The notes under the pieces: model-generated
The model's input: only the letters and a program-made list of their open reading frames with translations
What the model was told of the DNA's origin: nothing
The model's database searches: none
NCBI GenBank assembly: GCA_977006965.1
Contig: OZ345353.1
Location: forward strand, 1,674,001-1,738,000
Length of the DNA stretch: 64,000 nucleotides
Reading direction: 5' to 3'
Source: Phymatolithon calcareum
Taxonomy: Eukaryota > Rhodophyta > Florideophyceae > Hapalidiales
In this document: positions 26,201 to 38,158 of the stretch, piece after piece
Layout of the letters: each line of letters starts with the position of its first letter
Numbering within the stretch: the stretch's first letter is position 1
Translations under genes and position numbers: made by a program

Positions 26201-29200
26201 AAGGAAAAGAAGCAATGCACGGCTAAAATCAGTGGCAACCTGGATGAAGAAATGACAAAGGATGTGCAGTCGTTATGTAGGGCTTGCTTCGGCAAGTCGC
26301 AACTTGGTAATGCCCATCCGTCTATTGCCGCCGTCGACAGTCTCAGATGGATAGATCATTGATATTCACATCTCCCAGCATTGAAAATCGCTCTTTCATA
26401 ACCTGGAAGAGGCATCTGAAGTTAGAGCCCGATGTCATCACCGTGTTTTCCAAGCGCAGAAATGCAACCGAGACGTATATTCATTTCAAAAAGCAGTGTT
26501 GTCGGATACCTGAAACAAACATGATGCGCAGAGTAAATGTCACAACGCTGCCGATAGGAACTGCCGTATCCAGCAATAGCTCTCCGCAACGCAGTGTTCC
26601 CAATCGCCGGCCATAGTGAGTGTAATAATCGTGACTCGCAACGGGTATCACCACTGGTTCTTTTCGAGCTGCAACGCGACGGCGACGGAGACTATCCACT
26701 GGTGTACATGAAATGGGCCGGAAAATCGTGATGACACCTGAAAGAATCCTCTCCGGTCGTCCTCGTTGAGCACAAACTGAAGTAAGTGACTGCAAAATGG
26801 CCAGAATTTTCCATTGTCGTAATGCCATTTTCCACTGTACGTAGGCAATACTGCGCAGACGTCGATCACATTCAGAGACTGGCGCCACAGAATGATATCA
26901 GAGATTCAGCTTCCCTACTCTTAGAAAATATCGCCCCATCTGGCTCTCACCAGGAGCTCCATACTTGAAACGTCGATTTCAGATCATAGAGCCGACGTTA
27001 TGCATTTTCCCCCGCTGTTGGGCGATGCACTGCGTTGGCCGAAGAAATATTACATAAACGCCAAACAGCCCGTGGGCAAAACGCATGAAACCTTGCATTT
27101 AAGTCCCAAAAACAGGACTGACTGATAATGCTTCGCTTTGTGAAACGGGGTCAACGTTAACTTTGGCGGGAAACGGCAATGGGGATCCGATCCATGGAGA
27201 AAAAAAGATCCAAATTGCAAGACCGATCGTGCCGGTAAGATGCACGGATGGTTCCTTGGGAACTGCGAACAGTTCAATAAATCCGCCCGATAACAAAAAA
27301 GTTCCGTCATCAATACTTCGCTTCCAGAGCTGACCCTGCTTAGCGCCAAAAATGAGCGCCAAGGTGAACCACCGCATTCTCTCGGTCAATATCGCAAAAT
27401 TGACGTGAGCTGTGCCAATCTTCCCGGCAACTCAATCCATGGAACGCAATCGGAAACTCAACAGCAGTTGCGAAAAGCAATGCTTCGCACTTGACTTTCG
27501 CCTTCATTCACGAAATGCGCGGTGAACGAGGAGCAAAGCGCACAGATCAAAATTTCCGAACGGAGGTAGTCACCCATGCGATATTGTTGTGCGCAAATTG
27601 AAAATACTGCTATCGGTTAGGGCTGCATGCTCATTCAATCACAGGGAGAGTGCACCTGTGCGACATGATATGCCATCATCCGAGCAGCAAATCAAAGCCA
27701 TATTTTATCGATCACGCTTGCCGACAAGCAAAAGCGTTGAGAATCAATTTGCTCTCCGTTGCCAAGAACCACTTTTCACCCTTGCATTTTAACGGCAGGA
27801 AACAAGAGATAGGAAAATCGGAGGTGTTAGACGCATTTCACGAGGAAGTTTTCCGCAAAGCATCGCGAATCTCAACAATTTTCACCAAGCTCGACGAAGA
27901 AGAGATATATTCGACATAATTCCCTTACGTGCAATGACCTCGGTAGCAATAGGCATGTTTACGAACACGATCGCGATGACGCTAACATGTCGACAAGAAT
28001 CTTCAACCGCTGTCCTTGCAGACATCAACAGAATGCTGGGCGCCGAACAGTACCTTATGCTCATCCAAGTTCGTCATCAAACGATGTCAACTAGAGGCAC
28101 AAAGTGTTTCGAGCTGCTCATCCAAGTATCGGAGAACGATCGCAGTCAAACAGAATATCTGTAGCGTGGGTCATCAATGCGATATTTTAAAGCCCAGAAT
28201 CGGAGGAGCGCACGTGGAAGACAATGTTCTTTCCGGTTACAGTAAGCGATTCTTGCGACATGCGCATCATTTCAAGAGAATCCACGACAGTTTCGGGCTA
28301 AATTCCGGAAAATAGCACATCGGTAGGCGAATGCAACAGTGGTAGCGGACACGAGTGTGGGATATTTGCCCGTCATTCATCTCCGCCTGCTGATATGTCC
28401 ATATAAAGCCACGACAGTGTCGAACTATGATTCCTCGGGGACTTAATCCGTGAAATAGGAACAGGGTGAGGTAAATGAGACAGTGGCAGCCAACGACGGC
28501 GGAGTAATATCCCGAGTGATCCCGTAGCACAATAAGTCGGCTCAGAATGCCTTGAGCATATCATTTTTCCATGAATTCCTCGGCAATTTATCGCCGCTTG
28601 CCGATCAATGCGCCCAAAGCCTCTAAGATTTAGGACTATCTTGATGTCTTAGAGGTCACATGCGGCACAGGAGCTCAGGCAGGAAACAAGGCTCGGCCAA
28701 TGCGACGGTTGTCGTCCGCATATGGCCATATGGCCGGAGATAAGATGTTGATATAGCTGCTAAATATTCGTGGAGTACTCCACTTGTGTTTCGCACGAAG
28801 TCTACTTCTCCGTGTACCCGGTGCTTGGGTATTCATTGCCGCCTACCGATAATTAACGAAAATGGATAACACGATTTCGCCAATCGACGCCAGAATTTTC
28901 TGTCGCGGAAAACCATTACTCCGTGAAAGCCCAACGCCAAAAACGGTACCCTCCGGAAAAGACACAGAGGCGCGACACCGCTGCTAGAGATATTTGCAAA
29001 ACATCTTAAGACAGCCACATCACTAATTGCCGATGTCGGATTCCCACGCGGTTGACGAAGACACGCCGACTCCCTCAGGTGCAATGTAGTTACAGAGAGA
29101 GCACGAATGCGCTAAGCCGCAATTGACGATTGACCTCAAATCCAACAGCGTCCCGATTCCTGCCTCCTATTGTTTCAGTGAAAAAGTCGCAGTTCTGAAG

Positions 29201-29350
29201 CTTGTTGATGCAGCTAGCGTCACGGGACGCCTTCACGGCTGTACTCGATTTGACCGGTCATATGAAAATGAGTCGCCAATTAACTGACTTGATCAAAATT
29301 CCTCCAATTCGCACACAGTCTTGTTCATGTTGGTCGATTCTCTCCGCTGC
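22600..29350 (+). repeat. Left arm of a large decayed inverted duplication
   Basis: Blocks of this arm match the reverse complement of 31.0-36.05 kb in mirror order. Anchor pairs seen by eye, in kb: 22.60-22.68 with 35.97-36.04; 22.98-23.05 with 35.62-35.68; 23.29-24.31 with 34.26-35.31 (TALE gene including introns); 25.27-25.45 with 33.36-33.54; 27.06-27.20 with 32.74-32.88; 28.07-28.28 with 32.10-32.31; 28.31-28.44 with 31.88-32.04; 28.74-28.82 with 31.51-31.57; 29.08-29.17 with 31.18-31.26. The centre is near 30.15 kb for the inner pairs. This arm is about 1.7 kb longer than the other, so it has gained insertions (probably 24.3-27.0 kb) or the other arm has lost sequence. Confidence 0.8.
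23292..24306 (+). CDS. Small TALE homeodomain protein, intact arm copy
   Basis: A three-exon gene: 23292-23835, 23927-23985, 24139-24306. Introns of 91 and 153 bp both have GT-AG ends (gtaagc, gtacgt donors; cttcag, tttacag acceptors). The spliced frame gives 256 residues. The N-terminal region (about 45-150) holds a conserved block, KEYPELMLSYEKDIELVYEA then SDEACCRMLAEFRIPNLQEF. The homeodomain (about 165-225) has the TALE insertion DHPYPND, formed across intron 1, and helix 3 ITNWFINYRKRVW, which begins exactly at exon 3. The C-terminus is acidic then basic (DEDESGAKRTKT, NLS-like). ATG at 23292 was chosen over an upstream in-frame GTG. It is a probable transcription factor and the intact sister of the copy at 34.3-35.2 kb. 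Confidence 0.9.
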
Positions 29351-32300
29351 GCAAAGAGTTGGCTGGACAACACAAGTCAGCGCGAAAAAAAATTCCGGCG
29401 TCAGCTGGTATGATCCAAAATTAAGTGACATCTTGTCACGCTCAGAAAATAAAAATAAAATTAAGTACCAGTATGATATTAAAAATTGAACCGCCAATCA
29501 ATGTCAGGTAGACATGGGACGTAAATCTTGCTCTTCGAGATAGGCACTGGAATGCATACGAATGCAGAGCACAGAGAGGTTTCCGGGGTCCACAAGGGAC
29601 CGATAGGCAGTCGAAGCGACGTTAAATGGTTGTTTTCCACGTGACCTGCCACAGACGCTCTCGCGGAGCCATACTAGGAGTATCGGAAGAGTAGGCCTTG
29701 CCGGATAACAATACTAGTACTATAGTCGTACGCTAAAATATGCTTGCATATTCTCCCATGCTGTGGAACAGGTGACCTCGGAGCATCTACAAGTCACGGG
29801 TCTATTGAGGGTATGTGATTCATATAATTTTTTGCAAACGAAAGCTCTCCAACATCAGGCTCTTTGCGGTTCGAATGAACGATTGGTACACCTCAGTTTA
29901 AATCGGTGGACTCAACTGGTCGAAAAGACTTCGTGAAATACTTTGACCAAGTGCCGCTAGATGTCGGGATTAATATTATTCGCTTGCCTGGCCTGAAAGC
30001 AGGAAATGAAGTTGGAAAGTTCAAACTTCATGTTTCCCAACGTATCTGCTCGATTTTCGTTCATATCGTGCAACTCGGTCTGGGCCCAGCTGAGCGGAAG
30101 TTTGCTACTTCTGTCGACATTTGTTTGCACTCTAACAAATCCGTGCCAATAAGAGACCCGATATATGCAAATTGGTTGACGCTCACAGCTGATAGCGCGC
30201 CAAGCCCTGCTCGAGGGAGCGGGCAGTTGAGCACGTTCATCGCAAGCAATATGGATGAGAAATAATCCAGGGGATTCTTTGCTTTGCCGCAAATACTTCA
30301 GTAGTCATCCAACCGAAGCGCTACAAGGGTGCGAAAAAGTGGATCGTTGGGTAGCTTTGGATTGCCTACGTAATATTGACCTAAAAAGCGCAGGGGTATC
30401 GACTGCGAAATGCAATTTGAGGGTCACAATTCCTTCGTAGAGGATTGAAAATCCGAAAATACCCGAAGTGATGACGGGCAGCGTGTCCACTGGAATTGAC
30501 AAGGGGGTCAATGACGTCACAGACCATTTGCAATGAAAATCATTTGCGCGGATTAAGTCGCTACGGTCACCATGGTGGATAGTCAAGATTATAATTTTAA
30601 ACAGCGAAACGTAATCCATCTCCAGTACTAGAGTAGAATTTTCAAGCGCCTGGTAAACCTGAGTATCTGCGGACAACTCTCCTGATCCTGCCTAATGGAC
30701 CACATGACATTTGTACTGTACATCATCGATGCAGTAACTCTACATCTTTTTCAAATAGAGATCGCTCTAATGAGATACCCGAGTAGCAGGTATGCGCAGC
30801 TGAAAATTAGAAACGTCTCTAGGGTCGTAGGTTGCCAACTTACTCCGCCAAGGGCCACCGGACACCTCAATAAAACGAAACTTCTTCCCGCTTAATCTCC
30901 GTGAGACTGACAAGATGTCATCTGGTTTTGCATCATATCGGAATTATGGAGCTAACCGTTTCTTTCAGCCAGAGAATTGGCAGGCCTTCGCTTTTCGGAG
31001 CTACCGGGAAACATTGACAACACTCTCCCCATGATTGCGTGCACGGATGCTTTTTCAGCAAGTGAGCAAATTTGGGTGACTAATTCGCGAAGACTGGTCA
31101 ACTCAAGCATGGCAGGGAAGAAAATCATGGACCCTATGTGGATCAACGACATTTCCTCGGCTGATTAGATGCATTCCGAGCAATGTGAGAAAGACAGAAA
31201 TCACGATGCTGTTGGATTTGAAGTCAGTCATGTGTTGTGGCTTAACGAAATGAGCAAGCACACTGCACTTCGGCGAATCGGTGCATCTTCGCCAGCATTG
31301 TTGGAATCCGATACCGGGAAAACGGCAGCGATGTACCGTCGTGAGATGCTTTGAAAGTACGTCTACATGTGGCGTCGAGCGGGTCGTTTTCAACGTGCGG
31401 CGTTCACGGATTACTTGATATCTAGGATATTACTTTCTGGTGTCGACCGGTGAAATCGTGTCGGCCTGTTGCCTTTAATTATCGTTATGAATACGCAAGG
31501 AGCGGACGAAAACGATGAAGTCTACTTCGTCGGAAACGCAAGTGGCACACTGCGTCCAATATTTGATATCAGACCTCGAGCATTCATGCCGGGCCGTTTG
31601 TCAGCAAGAAGAGTTGCATCTGCGCAGCATGTTTCCTGTGCAGGACAGTTTTGCCGCACATGTCGTCCAACCGCTAAGATACACGTCGATATATAGTCCG
31701 ACGATTTCGGCGCTTTGGACCTACAGATCGGCAAGCGGTGATGAAATGGCACGGAGCTGCTGTAGAGACTCTTTGTGATGCGGGGTCACTCGGGATGTTG
31801 CCCCGCCGTTGTTGACTGCCACTGTTACATTTGCCGCCTACCCTTCCTGTCTAACCAATTAATTCTCTGGGCGAATCGTAGCCCGACTCTGTCCTGGCAT
31901 TACCTGGACTAATCGGCGGGCGGACATGTAGGCAGAATTGGCAAATCCATTTCGACGGCCACAATATCTTGGTATGGCATCACGGGCGAAAATACTGCAC
32001 CCTTGTTTGCTAACACTGTCGCATTCGCCTACGCATGTGCCGTTTTGCGACATGCGACAAGCTGCATGGCAAGATCAAGTCTGATACTGTCGTGACTTCT
32101 CTTGACATGATGTACATGTCGCAAAAAATCATTTCCTGTAACCGGAAAGAACACTTTCTTGCCCGTGCGCTCCTTCAAGTCTGGGCTCTGATATGTCGCA
32201 TTGATGATCCACGCAACAGATATCCTTTGTAACTGCGATCGTTCACCGATACCTGGCTGACCAGCGAAATACCTGGGCCTCTAGTTGACATTGTTTGTTG

Positions 32301-34263
32301 ACGAATCAGGCAGAGCATGTCGCACAAGCAACATTTTCTCCTGATTGGACGACCATGCAGCCTTTTCCGATAGCCGCATTTGCCATTTGCACACGGCAAT
32401 TCCCGAAGTCATTTTGAGCTCTACGCACTGGTTCTCGTTCACTGCATTTTCCGTGAACGAAGCCGAAAGTTCAAAGAGAAGTATTTTTCTTGCGTCTGCT
32501 ACTGAATATCCGATTGTGCTCCATTGATTTATTTGACGGGAAGACCGACAGAGTTTAAGATAATCATAAGGGCCGTCAGCTCTGCAAGCCATTTGCGAAG
32601 AACGGCTTAGGGAGCTCTTTTGTTATCGGACAAGTTCTTTTAATTGTTCACAGTTCTTGTCAGAAAGCACCCGTGCATTTTGCCGACACGAGCGGTCCTG
32701 CAATTCTGAGCTTCGGTACTCCTGGTTCGTCATTCCTGTATGGATCGATTACCCACTGCCTCTTCCGCTGACCTCGTTTTGGAAATGGTGCAGTCTCGGC
32801 CATTCCTGTTTTTGGGATGTGAGTTCAAAATTTCATGTGTTTTGCTAACGGGCAATCTGGCGTTTACGCAATATTTCATTCGTCATCGCAGGCATCGCCC
32901 AAGATATTTTAGGTCCCTGCTTGCACAAGGAATTTTATACCATGTCCGGAAAGGACCAAATTGACTGCATTGGCTTAGCTAGATTTCCTCGTCAGGTTTG
33001 AGTTGCCCAGCGGCTTTTGGGCAAAACTTGTGCAGCGGTCAATTTCTTGCGGTCCTCGACGGAATATTCCCTTTGCGTGCTTCCCGAAAGGGGAATTTTT
33101 TCAGCGATAGCACGGCATTGCAGAATGCACCCGGGCGAACGGTTGTTGAAGAGCATGCCGCTAATTCCTGCAAATTGATATGGCGTGCGTGGCTTCTCGC
33201 ATAACCGTTTGTACTGTGGAACTGCCATTGTTATTGACTTGCTGGTTGATACTGATGGACAGGTCGTTGGAAATGAATTCTCCGTGACAAACCTGGTCCC
33301 CATCATTTTCTTCTTAAGGGCCATTGACTAACAAGAATTTGTTTCTAACCGGTAGGAATGAAGAACTTATGCGTAGGGTGGAATCGATGCGATTGCTTCC
33401 GAACGAAGATCTTTTGCTTCAGGATTCTGCTTGTCAACCACTTTTGCCTGCAAGTTTGATTTGATGGATGATGGCCTTGCACCTTGGATGGATATATGTG
33501 CGCTTCGCTAAGTCCAGCATTGACGTTTGACTGAACATGGAACATCAAGCGCGAGTAGTATATTGTGTAGTCACTCCTGTCCGGGAGATTTTGATGACTT
33601 CACGGCAAACAATGAGGCCCGTATCTTCAATGTCCACATTTGGGCAGACGGCAACAAACTCTGAAGGGTTGGCAAGCGTCGAGTCATGGATTCAGTTGTG
33701 GAGCGCGTGACTAAGACATTTCACAGTCCCGCTTCGGTGGATGTTCCGAGAAACCTCTCATTTTGGGTCTTGCCGTTGTGGGACAAAACTTACTATTGGC
33801 ATCACATGCACGCGCGCGCCGCGAATTCAGGATTAGTACCGTCTCAGGCTGAAATTCTAGACGCAGGTACACCATGTATGATCACGTACCGTTGAACGGA
33901 AATTGTTAGGACTTGCATGCCGTAAGAATCTGTAGATCACTCGTTACTCCACAGACTAGTAACTGTATGCGAACATATCTGCATGGTTCAACAAGCGAAG
34001 CCTTCACTATTGTGCCGGGCAAACATGCCGCGTCGCACGGTCTCTCCGGTTCGTTTATCTCTCAATGTATGAGAAGATACTCTGCAATGTACCTGCCTAT
34101 GCAAAACAGAGGAAGTGCCTCCAATGTGGCTTTCGTTATGAGTATGCCCCTATCAGATAAGAGCGGCTGACAGGCGGGCGAAAGTTTCTAGAATGCGCGC
34201 AAGGTACGTCTCGACCACTACAGAATAGGCCCAAGAAGAACGGAGAAGCCTTGGAGAGTCACA
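24307..34263. other. Repeat-rich spacer between the two small TALE genes
   Basis: About 10 kb with no gene I recognise. Most of it belongs to the arms of the inverted duplication; about 29.4-30.95 kb is the central spacer where I see no clear mirror match. Short open frames occur on all strands, but mirror copies do not preserve any common frame, which argues against coding function. Part of the sequence is shared with 10.1-12.1 kb. Confidence 0.5.
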
Positions 34264-35237
34264 TTAACGGGTAGTCTTCGTCCTCTTTGCACGAATTTCA
34301 TCCTCATCGGTGTAATAGGAATCGTCGAAATCAACAGACGGGAACGACTCATGGCTAGACGACTGCGTTCTCGCGGGATGAGCGTCGGGCAGCTGAGGCT
34401 TCCACACCCTCTTCCTGTAATTAATGAACCAGTTAGTAATCTGTAAATATGTCGTACCGATAGTATTTCATGTCAGTAAATGCATTGCCGCATTGAACTT
34501 GCATGTACAGTCTCGTCCTCCATTCGAGCCAGAGAAGCATCCATGACCTGTAATCGGCTAAAGGTCTGCAAAACCGACAAGTAAGAACGTACCTGGTGGA
34601 TCCCCACACCAGTCTCATTGCTCAGCTGCTGCTTGACCTCATCGCTTGGGTCTGAACCAAATTGGAAAAGAGGGAGGACAAGGACAGCAGAGTTAGAGAT
34701 CGATCATGTAATGATACAAGCGAGAGAAAAAGTAAAGTGAAACTTACAAGGGTGGTCAAAATTGCTATTGAACCACAGTTTAAACTTGGCAACGGCATCC
34801 TTGGGAAGATTTCCCCGATGCTTCTTAGGCATCTCAGTGATATGCAAGTTTTCCATTGCCTCGTAGAACGCGCACTTCACTTTGCGAGCCATCACTTGCG
34901 AGGTGTTCTTCGGCGGGTGACTGGTAATGGAAGTATCGTACTCCTGGAGGTTTGGAATGCGAAACTCAGCAAGCATTCGACAGCATGCCTCATCTGAGGC
35001 CTCGTACACAAGCTCAATATCCTTCTCGTAGTTTAGCATCAGTTCAGGATAATGCTTCTGCAGATTGTCACCGCCCGGTGTGGGCGGTTCAGCGGCCATG
35101 CTGTCCAAGACTTGCTGGAAAGGAGCTCTCAGAATGTCCATGTTGTCGGTGGACTGAGTTGCAGGAGCTGAGTTTGGGAGGGGACGCTGCATGGCGTCGA
35201 GAAAGCGGTGAACACCGACGTCTTCTCCAATCGTCAA
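34264..35237 (-). pseudogene. Small TALE homeodomain gene, arm copy with damaged N-terminus
   Basis: A paralogue of the gene at 23.3-24.3 kb with the same structure: exon 1 down to 34748, exon 2 34593-34651 (59 nt, same length as its sister), exon 3 34264-34440, all GT-AG. The homeodomain is intact: DHPYPSD across intron 1, ITNWFINYRKRVW in exon 3. The ATG homologous in position to the sister's start (35305-35303) opens MPSYPTEQLTERG but hits TAA at 35242-35240, and the downstream conserved frame (GEDVGVHRFLDAMQRP) is shifted by two bases relative to it. Either the copy is a pseudogene, or translation starts at the in-frame ATG at 35192, giving 226 residues, or an unseen 5' exon exists. The rest of the frame is clean, so loss of function is not certain. 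Confidence 0.8.
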
Positions 35238-35550
35238 GTTTAAGCGCTGATGGCTTCTGGTGCAGAACCCCGTTCAGTGAGCTGCTCTGTGGGGTAAGAA
35301 GGCATGGCCCACTGGTAATGGCATGTGATGCCCTCGTTCGATGAGGACAAATCACGACGAGAGCGCGGGTGGGTGCACTGTGATGTATGCTGCTCATTGT
35401 CAGCTGTTGATGCGCAACGATTCGCAGTCCCCTAGACGGTTTCGAATCTGGCCTTCTATTGATAAAACATTTCCATTGTAAGCTTGCCGCGTGACACGTA
35501 TCATAACGTTTCATGTTTTCTACATTCATCATGAGTCTAGAAAACATGAA

Positions 35551-35591
35551 AGCGCTTACCTTTCACACATGATGTGTGAAAGGTAGGCGCT
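35551..35591. repeat. 20+1+20 palindrome
   Basis: Arms 35551-35570 and 35572-35591 around a single central base (35571), with one T-G mismatch. A second hairpin (35509-35522 with 35538-35551, loop 15) abuts it. It lies in the 5' flank of the minus-strand TALE copy, where the sister copy lacks it. Confidence 0.8.
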
Positions 35592-37176
35592 CTTCACACG
35601 ATTGCTACCTTACTTACATCACAAAATGAGAACAGTGCAGGACAGTCCTCTGGATCATACGAAGGGATCAAAATGGGAGGATGATCATAGAGAAGGCTCA
35701 GAAATTTAAACATAAAAATATGATTTTGCGACTTTATGTACAGGAGGCGCTATCACGGCCAAGGGAGATCCAAGTTGAAACAAAGCCAAAATAGAGACAG
35801 ACAGAACTCATTTCCTGGTGACACACTGACCATAACACAAACAACAATTTCGTGTCAGCGAAGGATTAACGAAGCAGCGGCCAAGTATTATTTGATCAAT
35901 GAAATTTTGACTTGCTGCCCCAGATCAGCGTAGCACACGGCAAAGTGTCGTGGCAGTAGAATGTTGCTCGATTAATTCAAATATTTTCGTAGCTTCCGTA
36001 GGTCATCCGTCAAGGTTTTTGCGTCCGATTAGCAGCAAGTTTAATTTCTTTCAAAGTTATCAGTCTAGAGAAATATTTCGACAAAATTTTTCGAAACCAA
36101 CTGATGAAGCTCTTTGTTCCACAGCTTAAAGCATTTTCCTCTCCAATCGAAAATGTACTGTACGAGAGCAAAATTTGGCTCAGCTAATAAGAGCTTTCTA
36201 CTTCTTGCCATCACCGAAATAGCGGCAAGCTCTTATTAGATGCATCCGAAAGGTTACTTAGAAGTCTGTACTACTGGCCAGCGTAAATGTCATACTCGCG
36301 ACCTGTCTTCCTCATGGTGTGATTTGTGAAAGCTGCACACCTGGCACATTCTATCTACAAACGTAAATTGTAGTCAGCGCAACTGAGGCTTGTCCAGCTT
36401 CTTATCCGGGATGGCCGGAGCAAGGCTCATTTTCTAATATCAACCTCCAGTCAGCTAAAAACTTTGGCTATTACTATAACTCGCAAAAATTTCGTTATCT
36501 CTGCGCGAAAGAGACGCAAATATGAGCGAAGACTCATTGCCCGGGGAGTTTTGGAGCAAAACTTCTTTTATTTAGTTATTCAGCGATAGAATCATAATTG
36601 ATCACATGGTTTTCGTGTAAAAATCCTTCCACAAATCGGACTTTTTATATCCGGCATGGACATAGATTAAAACAATTCCCTTCGCACTCCTCATCGTCGA
36701 CAATGCATCAAAACTTTAAGAAGAGGACACTCTTTTTTCGCTACGCATATTCAATCTCACAGATCAAATTCACAATTGTGAACTTAAGTGAATTTGTCCT
36801 TTCATTGAATCAAAAATAAAAATGCATCAGAACAGCACCTCTTCAAGTTGTGAGCTGCTCTTTCGTTTCGGTTAACGTTTCCACGAGCGTGTGAAAGAGA
36901 AATGCATGAGCGACGCAAGAGAGCTTTGCAAGACTTGTGCAGTAAGCTGGCGTCTCGTACAAAGAGCGTGATCCTCGATAGCGCTATCATCTAACTTGTT
37001 TTTTTAAAAACAATTTAGATGATAAAATTTTAATTTTTAAAAAATTCCAGAACTCTAAGATTCCTGTATCGCCAGGCACCTTAGAGGTCTACGTACATAG
37101 TGCGCGACGGACAGGACGCGTGCTGTACTCTGCATTTTTCTTTTTATAAAACTGTTTGGACTGCCGGATATATCCG

Positions 37177-37283
37177 TTGTTACCTTTCAGACAATCCAGT
37201 GCACAAATAAGTTTTCGTCGAACATAAAAAATGATCTGTTTTAGGGCTCTTATTTGTGCACTGGATTGTCTGAAAGGAAACAA
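37177..37283. repeat. Foldback element, 35-bp arms
   Basis: Inverted arms 37177-37211 and 37249-37283 with one mismatch and a 37-nt loop. It lies about 0.8 kb upstream of the Fanzor start. No target-site duplication is obvious. It could be a tiny MITE or a structured end of the Fanzor element. Confidence 0.75.
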
Positions 37284-38093
37284 TGTAGTGTACGAATACC
37301 GCACGCCTGAACGACAGTCAAAACAGAGCCTATTAACCTTTGAGGGCTTTTGAGCTGACTGCTTTTTTCAGCAGATACATAAATTTTTCGTCCCGAACCA
37401 AGTGCAATGGCGTTGCACAGTACAGCACGATGCGGAACAGTTTTACAAAAGAGAGAACGCCAAGAACTACTGCAGTATAAGGAACGTTGAGAACGGTGGA
37501 CGCAGCGCACAATAAGGACCATGAAGTACTAACACGATCCATGGAAACGATCGCGCGACTCTTCTATCGTAGTGGTTTCGCAATTATATTTCTGTTCATT
37601 TGCTTGCACACGAAAGCGTGGCCGTATGGTCCAACAGATCATGTACTACGAGCAGCATGAGTATGGCGATCCAAGTTGTGCGGCGTACAGTCCCGAGAGG
37701 AAAAAGCGACCTGACAGCGACATAATAGTGGGCGCGACAATAAGGGATTTGATTGCGGTCCACGTCGCGCAACAAATTTATTCTCAGAAGTGTCATGTGT
37801 CCACAATCGTATGCGCTTTTGATACGTCTACCGCCCCTTTTAATCGTGGAGATGAGATGGAATCGTGAACCGAAACTGTCCGCTGACGTACAGTTGCGGC
37901 TGTACCGATGCGTTTCATACCCGCAACCATGGGCTCAGCGAGGATGAGACCTTCAAACTGCACCGTGGGGAAATTACAACCACATACCGCGAAGACTTCG
38001 AACCGCTTTCTCCAGGCGCACACCGTCGGGCGACACCGTTACTGTCCGCGACGCCGAGCACAATCTGAATCCGTGAATCATGCAGGATGACAA

Positions 38094-38158
38094 TGACGAC
38101 AGCGATTTCGTATCCGGACAGTGGACTCCACTGTCCGGATACGAAATCGCTGTCGTCA
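38094..38158. repeat. Perfect 32+1+32 palindrome in Fanzor 5' coding region
   Basis: Arms 38094-38125 and 38127-38158 are perfect complements around the single base C38126. It lies 14 bases into the Fanzor open frame and is read through in frame (DDSDFVSGQW... then ...SGYEIAVV). The transcript would fold into a strong hairpin over the start region. Confidence 0.95.

Larger units (their letters stand above)
31000..36050 (-). repeat. Right arm of a large decayed inverted duplication
   Basis: Mirror partner of 22.6-29.35 kb (anchor pairs listed there). It carries the second small TALE gene on the minus strand. Intron sequence is conserved too: both copies of intron 2 begin with the same stretch (gtacgttcttacttgtcggt and beyond), so the duplication copied genomic DNA, not mRNA. 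Similarity is clearly lower in the non-coding blocks (by eye about three quarters to four fifths). Confidence 0.8.
35306..38079. other. Intergenic segment before the Fanzor locus
   Basis: No gene recognised. It contains a small palindrome (35551-35591), the outer end of the inverted duplication (to about 36.05 kb) and a foldback repeat (37177-37283). An open frame at 37635-37868 (plus) starting MVQQIMYYEQHEYGD is unassigned; it could be an upstream exon of the Fanzor element or chance. Confidence 0.4.

Noticed and set aside
35235-35237. TTG as the start codon of the minus-strand small TALE gene
   Set aside because: Non-ATG starts are not expected here; an in-frame ATG at 35192 or a broken start is more likely.
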